From the NCBI GenBank assembly GCA_935421135.1, contig OW285194.1, positions 9,160,376-9,224,375 of the forward strand: DNA of 64,000 nt, read 5' to 3'. This document shows positions 49,801 through 60,725 of this stretch, piece after piece (the first letter of the stretch is position 1; each line of letters begins with the position of its first letter). Position numbers and translations under genes: made by a program. Below the pieces are notes generated by a model. That model did not search any database and had not been told where the DNA came from. It saw only the letters and a program-made list of their open reading frames with translations. Origin of the DNA: Bugulina stolonifera. Its lineage: Eukaryota > Bryozoa > Gymnolaemata > Cheilostomatida > Bugulidae.

Positions 49801-52800
49801 CCACAAAGGTAAGAGATGGACAGTGATTATAAGAGTGGACTCCACAAAGGTAAGAGATGGACAGTAATTAGCTACGGCTATGTAGTATACGTAGTTAGCT
49901 ACGTATACGTAGTTAATTAATACAGCTATGCAGTATACGTAGTTAATTAATACAGCTATGCAGTATACGTAGTTAATTAATACAGCTATGCAGTATACGA
50001 GTATATTATGTAGAGCTCAATGGAAATTTCAGTCTTATTTTTCATCAGAGGAGTTTTCCTTATTGAAAAAATTGCTTTTCTGAAAGCGTAAATTAAAATT
50101 ATTTGAGATTTGTGAATTCAGTAGACTTAATTTTCTGTCTGGGAAATGGATTTTGAATATAACTGATTGTTCACGTGGGGAGAGTCAAAGCAACCAAGAT
50201 TTATGAGTTCAATAAATGGGCCACTGTATCTCGCTTACAACTAATGAGAAGAAATCTCTAGCTACTTCAGGATAAGTAACTAATAATTGAAGTCATTTTT
50301 CGGCGAAAGTTTCAAAGAAAGAGATGCCCAACTGGCAAACGTGTACTGGTTCAAGGATATACCACTGAGGGTCATGACACAAACATTACAGTCGTGTAGA
50401 TTGAAAGTAAACAAAATGATACCGTTTACCGGTACAATTTAATAAAAAAAAATTTGTGTTTTAGCTCAAGATACTCCAACAGATGCTGTGAGTATAATAT
50501 TTCTTCATTGCAATCTTTAGTATTACTCACCTTAGGAATTGTCTTCTTATGTTGTCTGAGCATAAATATAATATATCCTGTAAGAATCCCAATTCCGTAT
50601 GATTTGTATCTCTGCCACGGATGATAGTAGAAAGACCATTCTGGTGCCACTTTATTTTGTTTGCTACAGAATAAAGGAGTCAAAATGGCCGTTGGATAAA
50701 GAAAGCAGAGAAATACAGACCAGCTAGCTAGCTGTTTCAATATACTGCTGGTAGCTATGTTTAAAAGGTTTGATACTTACAAATAATTCTTTGTAAAACA
50801 TGGTCAGTCACTATCTAGAGTATGTAGCTAAGTCACATACTTGATTTGACAAGTGTAAAATACTATTGTACCTATCTGAACAAAAAAGATGTTAGAGCGG
50901 TGCACGGAAGTTTTTCAAAGTACGTTGAAAAATCTTAATTATAGAATTTGTATGGTAATAATATTAATACATGTCTACTTACAAGTAATACTGAGCTAAG
51001 GATGACTTTACAAAGAAAAAGTGTTGATGTTTTGAGAGGTAATATGAGCCATATACACTGACACATATAGTCATAGCACAGAATATTAGTCCCGTTGCCT
51101 TGTATCTACAATAGCAAAACTTTATGCATTGCATTTTACAGCTTCCTGGTGTTGGATTGGAAAGGTTTACAAATGGCAATTTGTAGGTAGGCTGGCAAAT
51201 AGTAGAGAAGGAAAGGAAGCAGGTTTGGTACATAAAAGTTCATAACTTAATAAGGAGGCAACTCAGCTGAAGCATGTTTTGCAAAGCAGTTTTACATCTC
51301 ATTGCAAAACTACGTGATAGGTGCTGTAAATGTTTAATGGTTACACTGATGAGGTAAAACACTCGGCCGAAAATGCTTCAACAAAGATTTGTATCAATAT
51401 TATATTGTACTTTAACGTGCAGTAAAATTCTTAGCAGTTGGAAGGGAGAAGTACATGTCTGACCAACTATTTTCTTCCGATGTACATGTAGCTAAGCAAT
51501 TTTGGCTAATCAAAATTTGTTTTGATTACTGAGAATCAGTGTAATGCCAACTTACCTGTTAAGTGCATATATAACAAATGGCGCAACTAGTGCAAGCTGC
51601 ATCTCAATGGCTAGGTACCATCCCCATGAAACACACTGAAACCATATAAATTCCTAATAAATTTGGCAGATAGAATATGATTCAATATATTATAATGCAG
51701 AAGAACAAGTCATAGTCACATTCTTTTCTACTTTTTATATTAACAAAGTCGTGATTGAAATTAGATCGAGAGAGCAGAGAAAGTGAATTAAATTAGAGCA
51801 TTTTTATGTTGTAGCATCTGAGTGCAACCAGCATCTGCAAGATTTGCAATCTGTTTGATTGACGATACACTGAGGTTACCAAAAATTGTTTGAGCTTTTA
51901 TCTTGGGCACTGTTAGTACAGATGTATACAATTTAGACCTGAACTGCATGAAATAATTGAGTGAGATATAAAAATGTACTTTACATGGATTCAAACCTCT
52001 AGAGTTTGATCACTCAAGTCACTAAACTTCATCAATGAATATGAAGTAATGTCACACAGCAAAAAGCTAGAATCCATGAGCAGACAATTTCCGAAAGTTA
52101 AGCACTCGTCATCACATCTAAGAATCGTGCTTAGAATCGTAATAGTCTGGACTCACCGTAATATAGTTTTATAACAGAGCAACACCTTGTTCTGGTAATT
52201 CTCAATTAGTTAGCGATTTAATGCCGATCTTATATTTTCCATAAGAATTTTGGGATTGCGTTGAATACTAGCCAGAAGTAGCAAGATAATAACATTATTA
52301 TAAGATAATCTCTATTTTAGTACAACTACAATACTTACTTCAGTAATATTGGATTTGAAGTTACTAATGTAGAGCATATTGAGATGCCAAGTCTGTGGAC
52401 ATGTAGATTGATATGAAGTACAGTCGTGCCAGAAAGGTCCATTGTACAGGTAACAGACTAATTTCCAGTTGATGATCAGCAGGAAAGCGTAGGAAGGGGT
52501 CAACCTTACCAAATACAGCATTGAAAATAATACAACGAAGTTCTAAGACTAAATAAGGACACAGTGTATAATATGATTTAGTTATACCACACAAATTATA
52601 AACATTAGGAAGGTTTACTCTCTTTAATCACCTCAAAGTCATTATTATGTACACCACGTTTCTAAAAGAATTGTTTTCTATAAGGTAGTACATTCATTAT
52701 TAGAATATTATAATAAAATCAAATCTGTCTTACCTAAGATATCTGTGTAGGTACACAGATGGGAGAATCTTTACAAATCCTTTCAGATTTGGAGATTTCA

Positions 52801-55800
52801 CTCTTTTCCGTAACGTATAGAAAGCCAATATGCCACTTATTGTAAAGAAACTGTCTACGGCTATGTGTGCCTTCATGGTTGATGACAGCAATAAACTCTT
52901 ATCAAAACTCTGACTAAAACCTGGGTTTGCTACAAGTTAGAATATTATGTTGTGAAGTTGACATCGTGGCTTGAACTATGCTAGCACATCACTCACCTGC
53001 ATCTCTATTAACCGGTATTCCATTAAACTATGCAATAACTTAAGGGTACTCACTGTTAGGTGCTAAGTGCTGGATTCTTGTACCAATATGGTTCAATGCC
53101 ACCCAGGAGAAGGAGTAGACTTTCATTCCATAGAGGCAGGTAATTGAGCCTGATGGTTGGCAGGTCTGGAGCTTGTCTCTTATATTTGAGTATAAGGAAA
53201 AGGCTTCAAGGATCTGTTCAACTTTACTCTTACCTTCCGTCTTCGCTGATAGACAAATCATAATTCAGTGAGTACAGCTCTTCTGGACAGGGCATATTTC
53301 AGAAATAGTCAATATTGCACAAGTTCATTCTCAGCTATTCAAAAATTTAATACTGTTAGGTATATACTACAGACCATGTCAGTCAGTCCGGTTAAGTACT
53401 TATGGAAATATTAGATTGCTCACTCACTTTATCAAGGTTGTCCTCAGACCTACCTAGTGTGTCATGTAACTACTATTTGTCATGAGCATTCTCTAACCGT
53501 TTTAGTTACCTGCAGGATACTGCGTACTTCCTGTTGTCCTCCATTTACAAGATAGGTCATAGAGGGTAGCAATGACACAAATGACAACCACTAGCATGGG
53601 AATGCACCTGTATAACATTGTAGCCATTGAAAACCTCAGAGGAGTATTCATAAAAGTGAAAAAGATAAAAATAATGTTAAACTGTTGAAATGTTTAAACG
53701 TGTACAGTCATGTCTTTCCTATTCATGTATACTGCATATAACACTTACATGTGGAATATAAAATTCACTTACAGAAGACTGAAGTTAGCTGAAGGCATCT
53801 TTTGCTGTGTTTGTCTACATTTAGATGTAACTTTCAGTGTACGTGGAAAATGGAGGTTAGCAACTTGAGACTTTTTGTAAATAATGATTAGATCATTGCT
53901 GCTGCACGGCGATGGAATACAGGCTGCAGCATTTATTGGAGGCCGATGCTTTTCAGTCTAGTGAAGAAAAAAATCACTGATTTTAAGTAACGTGTGGTTG
54001 AACTTGATATGGTGAAATGTTATGTACATGTACATGTACAAGCACAATGTTTCGTAATGCAATCTGACGTAAAGTGGTAACTATGGCATGTGATAGTTAT
54101 AGGCTACTTCAAGGAAAGCTTTTTAACTGAGCTTTCATTCAAAAAATTAAATATCAGAAGTGACAAGCAAAATAACTTGCAGCGATTTACCAAAACAATT
54201 GAGACTCTAATCATTCTACTCTTCCCAGGTATCTTATGTGTACAATACCTGAATTCAATGCTGCCACAGATACTACAGTTTAATATCATTATCTACAGTC
54301 TATATTGTTTTTATTACTCACGAATGTTGTTAGGCAGTACCGAGTCTCGAATGTCGTTTTCTCATCAGCTGTAACGTTCTGAATGCTTTTACAGCCATTG
54401 AAATCTCCAAGATAGAATGGATGTAACAAGTTTGAATCTTTATTAACCTTGCCCCATGAGTCGAACCCTAAACAACGAAGTAAAGTACAGCTTCTGGTAC
54501 ATCTCTGGAGTAAGCCAAATCCTATAGGATCGTTACCTCTGAGGTACACAGTTTTAGCGGTTTATGCTACTTGGACACAAAAATGGTTCATGAATCAAAT
54601 CAAAGAAATACATGATGTATGCACAGGCATGCTGCATATGCAAAGTCAATTGAAAACCAAGTCATACAATTATATGCAAGTTGTACATGCATGAAAGTAA
54701 GAAGTAGAAATACATGACTTGGATAAAAATAATATTAGAAAGCCAATATCTCTGATTCAGTCCCATCACTAACACGAGAGTGTTGAGAAACTTATTTAAG
54801 ATTGCAATGTCGGCCCCAACTCAACCACATCACAAGCAAGGTGAACCCCCAGGTCCTTCGACCCCAAGGCTCACCACCCCTATATAGATGAGGTCTTCAG
54901 AGTATTTTAAGTCATTCTGAAAATGGAATAACGATACTTTGATATTTTATCTATTACCAATTTGTAGTTCTAAATGGACCAAGTTCTTGTACCAAGTTCT
55001 GGACTTTTTTATTTGTCCCCTCTCAAGATATCTCAAAACATCTCAAGACATCTCAAGACATCTCAAGACATCTCAAGACATCTCAGGACATCTCAAGACA
55101 TCTCAAGACATCTCAGGACATCTCAGGACATCTCAAGACATCTCAGGACATCTCAAGACATCTCAAGACATCTCAAGACATCTCAAGACATCTCAAGACA
55201 ATCACCCACAGTACTGACTGCTTTCATACTTACAGTGCTTTGACCAGCTAGTGTTTTCATTGTCTTTAAGTAACTGTTGGAGACGGTCGTAACATACTTT
55301 GGATATACCAGAGTTGACTGGTACGTTTCTAATGATATCTTTTGGGTTGGTAGCTAGTAAATTCTTCAGATCCTTTCTACTCTCTCCCATAGAAACTACG
55401 GCACATTATCAAGACAATATTACATTGTAGGTGCACTGTAATAATATGGTAGATTATGTGAGTATTGTTGTGTTCAGATTTAATTCATTGCCAACCAGGT
55501 AGGGTGTACTGTATGACCTACATGTAAGTTATCCGTGGGTCGACTACTGAAAAGTATTGACTTACATCAGAATCTAGAGTCAAAGTATAAAAAGATGTAC
55601 CCTTATTAAATTCTCCCACTCCATTTGTGAAACAATTTAATCATTTATCCCGTATGAAAGTCCAAGTGGGAAAGATAGACATGAATTACGTATACTACTT
55701 TCATAATTTGTACGATTGCTATGGCAGTAGGCCTATTATGCAGTATATACGACATACATCATGGGACGGTAATGCAGTAATACGATACTGTTGCGTATAT

Positions 55801-58800
55801 ATGTTACATACATCTATATATATATCCAATACACGGTGAATGTGTAATAATATACTGCATATGTAGCAAAATGTACATGTATATGTATCATGATACATAT
55901 ACATGTACATGTGCATGTACATGTATATACCATGATGTGAATGTACTATGGCATAATATAAGTGTTATACATGTACAATATTTGTACATGTAATATGCCA
56001 TAGTAGTTACCTATTATGTATCTTTAGATGTGAATGTATGTACTTTTATATACAAAGTATATACCCCATTGCCATAAGATTACAATAGTGTTTTTACCAG
56101 TACTGTCGCAACTGATCCAACTAATTGTTGGTTGCGTTCTTTGTAGTGAATTTGGTCAATACGGAATATGCTTCTATCCATTAGTGCACTTATCAAACCA
56201 TCTACAGTAGTAGCAGCCCACAAGCACTGACTTAACGCTAGGCTATCAATGTATCGCACTTTATTGAAATTATCTGTGAATTTTCTAGTTTGAAGTGATA
56301 AAATAGTAGCATACAGTGCACTAAATTACACATAGATACAGTGCTAGAAGTGAGGGTACAAATGTATATCAAAGCACATAGAGTGTGCCCACAGTCTAAG
56401 CTTGAGCCTATATACTATAATAGGCATGTAGTGACGACAAACGTCACAACTGTCACAACACCGACAAACGTCACAACAATTTTTCGACAAACGTCACAAC
56501 ACCGACAAACGTCACAAAAGTGCACCGACAAACGTCACAACACCGACAAACGTCACAAAGGTTCAACGACAAACGTCACAATGCCAACAAATATCACAAA
56601 TTTCCAATAAAATAACACCATAACACCAAAAAATGATGCTTTTTGCTTTGATTTACCCTTCAATTCGATTATTGTTTGCTGTGTTTTAAAAACTGAAGAA
56701 AACCGAAGATAGTTAAAAGCAGAGTGTGACAACTCCCAATTGAGAACATGAAATTAAGGATTCAATTTTTTTGTTAAAAATCAAGACAGCTGAGCAGAAG
56801 CAGATCTACTTCTGCACAGTTGTCTTGGTTTTCAGCAAAAAAACTGAATCGATAATTTAATGTTTTCTATGTTGAGTTGTCATACTCTGCAGTCTATATA
56901 GTGATTATAATCCTTTAATACTAACTACATGTATGTACTCGTATAATAACACACACGCATATAATATGTTGATTAAAACTGAAACAAGTCTTTACTGGAT
57001 GTCAACAATGATCGTAGCAAAATACGAATAGCTAGGATCACTCAGGTAAGATAAAAACACCAGTTATTGCCGGGAATGTCAGGCTAAACGAATTATGGGA
57101 TAGAGGTTACTTCCCAATATGATAATTGCATCGAGTTGCATCTCGGTTTTTGATGCGATTTCTATTGGACAATTTTGTCGATTTTGAATTGAAAGCGAAT
57201 AATTTCCGAAAAAACAATATATATCAAAACATTGTGTAGCACTATGTCTAGTAGTAGAGTAGCATATATTTTTAATTTTATGTAGATCCTTGCATTTAGT
57301 TGTACAGTGATGTACTTTGTTAGCAAGGAATTTATAGTTATAGTTATACTGTACATTTAATAGTGATAAATAGGCAGGAGAGTTCCACCTGTCTTCATAT
57401 TTTAGAAGCAGGTGGTTCTCGGACTAAGGTGTCATAACATATTCCCTTTAGATCTGTTGCCTGCAGCTGCATGGTATTTTTAATTTAGAGAAGTGGTGGT
57501 GTATGTGAGACCTAGGCTATGTGTACTAATGTGATGCAAAACTTCGGCCCTTTGACCAGAATGCGATTCAATGCAATTTTCATATACACTGTACGTGTAG
57601 TTAAATGGCCATGTAGTTAGCTTGCCCATATCTGGTAATAGCTGGTGTTTTCATCTTTATTGAGTGATCCTTGCCATTCATATTTTGCTACAATCATTGT
57701 TGCCGTTCAGTAATGACTTGTTTCAGTCCTAATTAACATGTTATACTTACATGTATATCATGTATATCATGCATGTACATGCATATTGTGATGGTACGCC
57801 CAGTCGTATCTTACATCTGACACTCATTATTGCGTGCATACATGTATATATCTGCTTGTACTTTACTCTTATATTGTTATATATGATTGTATGATTATTT
57901 CTAAGTCTTTTAATGCCTTTTATACCCATGTACAGAGGCCCGACCTCTCAGAATCCATTGATATTCATTTTGTACATGAATTGGACCATTATAAGCAACT
58001 TTTGTAGAACCCGACCTATTTTGGGTCGGCCGTCGGGCTTCCGGCGGCCATCTTGTTGCGCAACTTCCGGACGACCACACGTCGTCTTTTCCCGACGTCA
58101 CGTCGGCCGGAAGTCCTTATACTATATAAAGGGCACTGTTTTACTGTTCATTGTCTCAGTCTACACTTGGCTTTCAATAAAGACACATCTATACTTGATA
58201 CAGGGACTTTCTCTTCCTTTTACTAGGTCATTCGCTTTGCGAACCGCCTACTAGGTTGAACTACTCTCTTTCACTGTATAGTCTGAAGGTCGGACTTGAG
58301 ATCAGATGGGTCGTCTTTGGTAGTATTTGGGCTACTGAGACCGCTCGATCTTTCATGTAATGCGAAGTCCTATTACCACTCATAGGCACTTCATTTCTGG
58401 GTCGATAGTCGTCCAAGGACGACCGCACCAAATCACAGAAACCATTACAATATTATCAAAATACGTGTGGTTACAGTCGTATTGAATGATTATAATTTAT
58501 TAAATGAATTCATTATATAGGCTGCATAGTTAACAGCAGAGTGTGACAACTCCCAATAGAAGATACTAAATTAACAATTCAATTTTTTCGCTAAAAATCA
58601 AGATGGTTGGGCAGAAGCAGATCTACTTCTGCTCAGTTGTATTGGTTTTTGGCAAAAAAATTGAATTGCTAATTTCATGTTCTCTATTGGGAGTTGTCCC
58701 ACTCTGCTTTTAACCATCTTCGGTTTTATTCAGTTTTGAAAACACAACAAACAAAAATAATCCAATTGAAGGGTAAATCAAGGCAAAAAGCATTATTTTT

Positions 58801-59380
58801 GGTGTTATGGCGTTATTTTATTGAAGATTTGTGATATTTGTTGGCATTGTGACGTTTGTCGTTGAACCTTTGTGACGTTTGTCGGTGTTGTGACGTTTGT
58901 CGAAAAATTGTTGTGACGTTTGTCGGTGTTGTGACGTTTGTCGAAAAATTGTTGTGACGTTTGTCGGTGTTGTGACGTTTGTCGAAAAATTGTTGTGACG
59001 TTTGTCGGTGTTGTGACGTTTGTCGAAAAATTGTTGTGACGTTTGTCGGTGTTGTGACGTTTGTCGGTGCACTTTTGTGACGTTTGTCGGTGTTGTGACG
59101 TTTGTCGAAAAATTGTTGTGACGTTTGTCGGTGTTGTGACAGTTGTGACGTTTGTCGTCGCTACATAGGCACTACTCTTGTGTAGGTGTGATGCACCAAC
59201 CTCATTTGTTCCACTGCCTAGATTGAATAATAATACACAAAGCATGGTGTATAAAATAGACAAGCTGTAAGAAGAGTCAATATATACATGTATGTTCTAG
59301 CTAAACAGTATAAGGTTACCTGGTAAAACCCATAGCAGAAGGCAAAGAACCAAAGAAATAGCTAATGCAACCTTGTACAT
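46885..59380 (-). CDS. NRF-6-type acyltransferase-3 membrane protein, 714 aa
   Basis: Exons on the minus strand: 59380-59320, 59217-59176, 56237-56098, 55381-55234, 54467-54322, 53957-53773, 53607-53510, 53245-53054, 52920-52734, 52504-52339, 51635-51556, 51105-50983, 50663-50531, 49652-49463, 48934-48792 and 46995-46885; total 2,145 nt. A signal peptide (KVALAISLVLCLLLWVLP) is followed by an extracellular Cys-rich NRF domain (SKVCYDRL, WFDSWGK, YLGDFNGCKSI, RYCLTTF, CIPSPCS). Then come a first membrane helix (MLVVVICVIATLY) and the acyltransferase-3 region: ILEAFSLYSNIRDKL, K315-x10-H326 where the family usually has R-x10-H, VDSFFTISGILAFY, LTPSYAFLLI, YNGPFW, CVSWGWYLAIEMQ, HPWQRYKSYGIGILTGY, SNITYCAFLVHQP and a last helix before KP-stop. 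The worm relatives act in lipid/drug transport; the chemistry here is inferred. The exon 4 acceptor (GGGAGAG) is weak; it was chosen because it keeps the frame. Exons 1-2 are joined by phase and signal-peptide logic. Confidence 0.85.
47146..47910. repeat. Minisatellite, unit TGTGGTGCTAG (11 bp), about 65 copies in two blocks
   Basis: The array lies in the last intron of the acyltransferase gene. A 45-base non-repeat segment (with GAAACGACAACTCCAACTAA) precedes the array and reappears at about 47256-47300, splitting it. Variant units with GTGCCAG are spaced in recurring patterns, pointing to higher-order duplications. Confidence 0.95.
48552..48676. repeat. AT-only palindromic satellite, unit 21 bp, six copies
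   Basis: The unit ATTAAATTATATTATAATTT is nearly self-complementary, so the array can form serial cruciforms. It is in the last intron of the acyltransferase gene. Confidence 0.95.
49178..49273. repeat. Minisatellite, unit 31 bp, three copies
   Basis: The landmark GATAGGCTATCCACGAATAG is repeated three times exactly. It is in an intron of the acyltransferase gene, about 190 bases from the exon at 49463. Confidence 0.95.
49735..49865. repeat. Minisatellite, unit 41 bp, three copies
   Basis: GACAGTGATTATAAGAGTGG and CTCCACAAAGGTAAGAGAT recur three times. Each unit carries a good donor-like AAAGGTAAGAG on the plus strand, the strand opposite to the host gene. Confidence 0.95.
49868..50000. repeat. 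Minisatellite, unit 30 bp, three to four copies
   Basis: TATACGTAGTTAATTAATAC and AGCTATGCAG alternate; the palindromes TATACGTA and TTAATTAA give it self-complementarity. It directly follows the 41-bp array. Confidence 0.9.
55021..55200. repeat. Minisatellite, unit TCTCAAGACA (10 bp), 18 copies
   Basis: Near-perfect 10-mers with A/G variants (AAGACA or AGGACA). It ends 33 bases from the donor of the acyltransferase exon 55234-55381. Confidence 0.97.
56426..56895 (+). mobile_element. Palindrome-tailed element with CGACAAACGTCACAA minisatellite, copy A
   Basis: The left part is a short tandem array of CGACAAACGTCACAAC units, about ten of them. A unique AT-rich stretch follows, then an about 200-bp imperfect palindrome that opens AGCAGAGTGTGACAACTCCC and closes with the inverse. 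It is about 470 bp with no credible ORF. It lies in intron 2 of the acyltransferase gene. The same parts in the same order form copy B in opposite orientation. Confidence 0.8.
57787..58449 (+). mobile_element. Solo LTR, plus orientation, 663 bp
   Basis: It begins TGTGATGGTAC and ends CATTACA, flanked by ATAT on both sides (57783-57786 and 58450-58453). A TATATAA box is at about 58124, AATAAA at about 58175, and the GC-rich upstream part has CCGGAAGT, GGCGGCCATCTTG, GTTGCGCAAC and CGACGTCACG. It is the same family as 37190-37986 but opposite in orientation, with no internal region. It is in intron 2 of the acyltransferase gene. Confidence 0.85.
58530..59166 (-). mobile_element. Palindrome-tailed element with TGTGACGTTTGTCG minisatellite, copy B
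   Basis: In reverse of copy A: the palindrome at about 58530-58720, the unique AT-rich stretch, then a longer array (about 58840-59160) of TGTGACGTTTGTCG units alternating with GTGT or AAAAATTGT spacers. It ends ten bases from the donor of acyltransferase exon 2 (59176). The threonine/asparagine-rich open frame through the array is an artefact of the repeat. Confidence 0.8.
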
Positions 59381-60725
59381 TATAATTAGCTAGTCAGATA
59401 GACTGTAACCCTGTTATACTACATAATCTAGTATAGACTGCCCATCGGCAGACTTGATAATCGATATAATAGGAATAGTAAACAATGACAATAGGCATTG
59501 CATAGTAACATTGTTACCTTGTTTCATGAGGTATCATCAATTACCTCTCACTGACTTTATACAAATATTATTTATCCTTAATGTTATTTGCATTGCGTAA
59601 AGTGTTGTCATTGTATAGAGTATATGACGTGTATAAGAATTTACAATCATAAAATAACTCATTAGTATCATTTTGAAAGTAAGGAGTTGCAGTATGCAGC
59701 ACAAGATATGCCTACAGTTACTGGATGGTTAGAAAGCAGGCTAAATCCATTTTGTCACAGCTAGCAAATTACATAATAAGTACCACCAACACAACAGGCT
59801 TTATGTCCATACCTATAAATACATAACCCTTGAATTGTGTTAGTAAAAATTTATTTGAGAAATAAATCTCTACATTAATGCTTCAATTCGTCAAATTTGA
59901 AAATTGAAAAATAAGTCCCATTCAGCAATCAGGTAAAACAGAAGTTTGTATCATAATTGTAATAAAAATACATATTTGGAGTATAATTATTATAGTGTAT
60001 CACATGACTACACCCCCTTAAAATGAAAGAAAATAGTGAAACTAAATATAACAAAGTTGTTATATTTGTGCCAAATTCTTTATTTCCTGATATAGATGTG
60101 CACGCTTGAAAAACTCATTAAATTATTCAAATATTGCTTTACAAAGTTAAAGATACAAATCAAAGCTATTCTATGTTGTTAGTTTGGAATTAATCGAGGT
60201 AGTTACTTTTGTATGATGTTGGTGGTACAACTCCCAATCAAGACCAGCCTGTTCCAAAGGACATCGTGTTATATACAGACAGCATGCAGAGTTTATTAGT
60301 TTCTTTTACTGCAAACTTTTCCATAAAGTTTTACTATTGATATGTTATCTAATGCAATTTGTGCATACTGTTAGAGCAAGAACCGATGCTCATGGGTACA
60401 CATACTCTATTGAGAAGTTATCCATCCTTTTCTGATATAGTTTTTATCCTACTTGAGAGGAGACAACATACAGTTAAAACCTGACAAGCACCATGCTGAC
60501 GATGCCTTCAGAGTGTAATACTGCCAAATTATTAATTGCTGTCACGGGTATGCAGTAGGTAAAGAAAGTTTATTATAAATATAATAGTAGTATTATATAA
60601 TAGTAGTATTATATAACTGCAGTAGGAGGTTATGATCTCAAATAAAATAACTCAATATTTTGTGTAAGATACAACTATCTGACTAGAGTAGTAATTGCAG
60701 TACTTTTTTACATTTGACCACCAGT
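59381..60725. other. Intergenic region between the acyltransferase start and the transporter end
   Basis: Both genes are on the minus strand, so this holds the acyltransferase promoter and the transporter 3' end (a reverse AATAAA at about 60569). It is AT-rich with no exon or repeat array that I can support. Confidence 0.5.

Noticed and set aside
55571..55606. Possible acyltransferase exon before a GTAAGT donor on the minus strand
   Set aside because: A join in any phase gives a stop or breaks the next exon; the full model without it sums to whole codons.
58805..59263. Thr/Asn-rich frame with a Met-rich start
   Set aside because: Most of it is the TGTGACGTTTGTCG minisatellite; only the short piece 59176-59217 is used, in another role, as acyltransferase exon 2.
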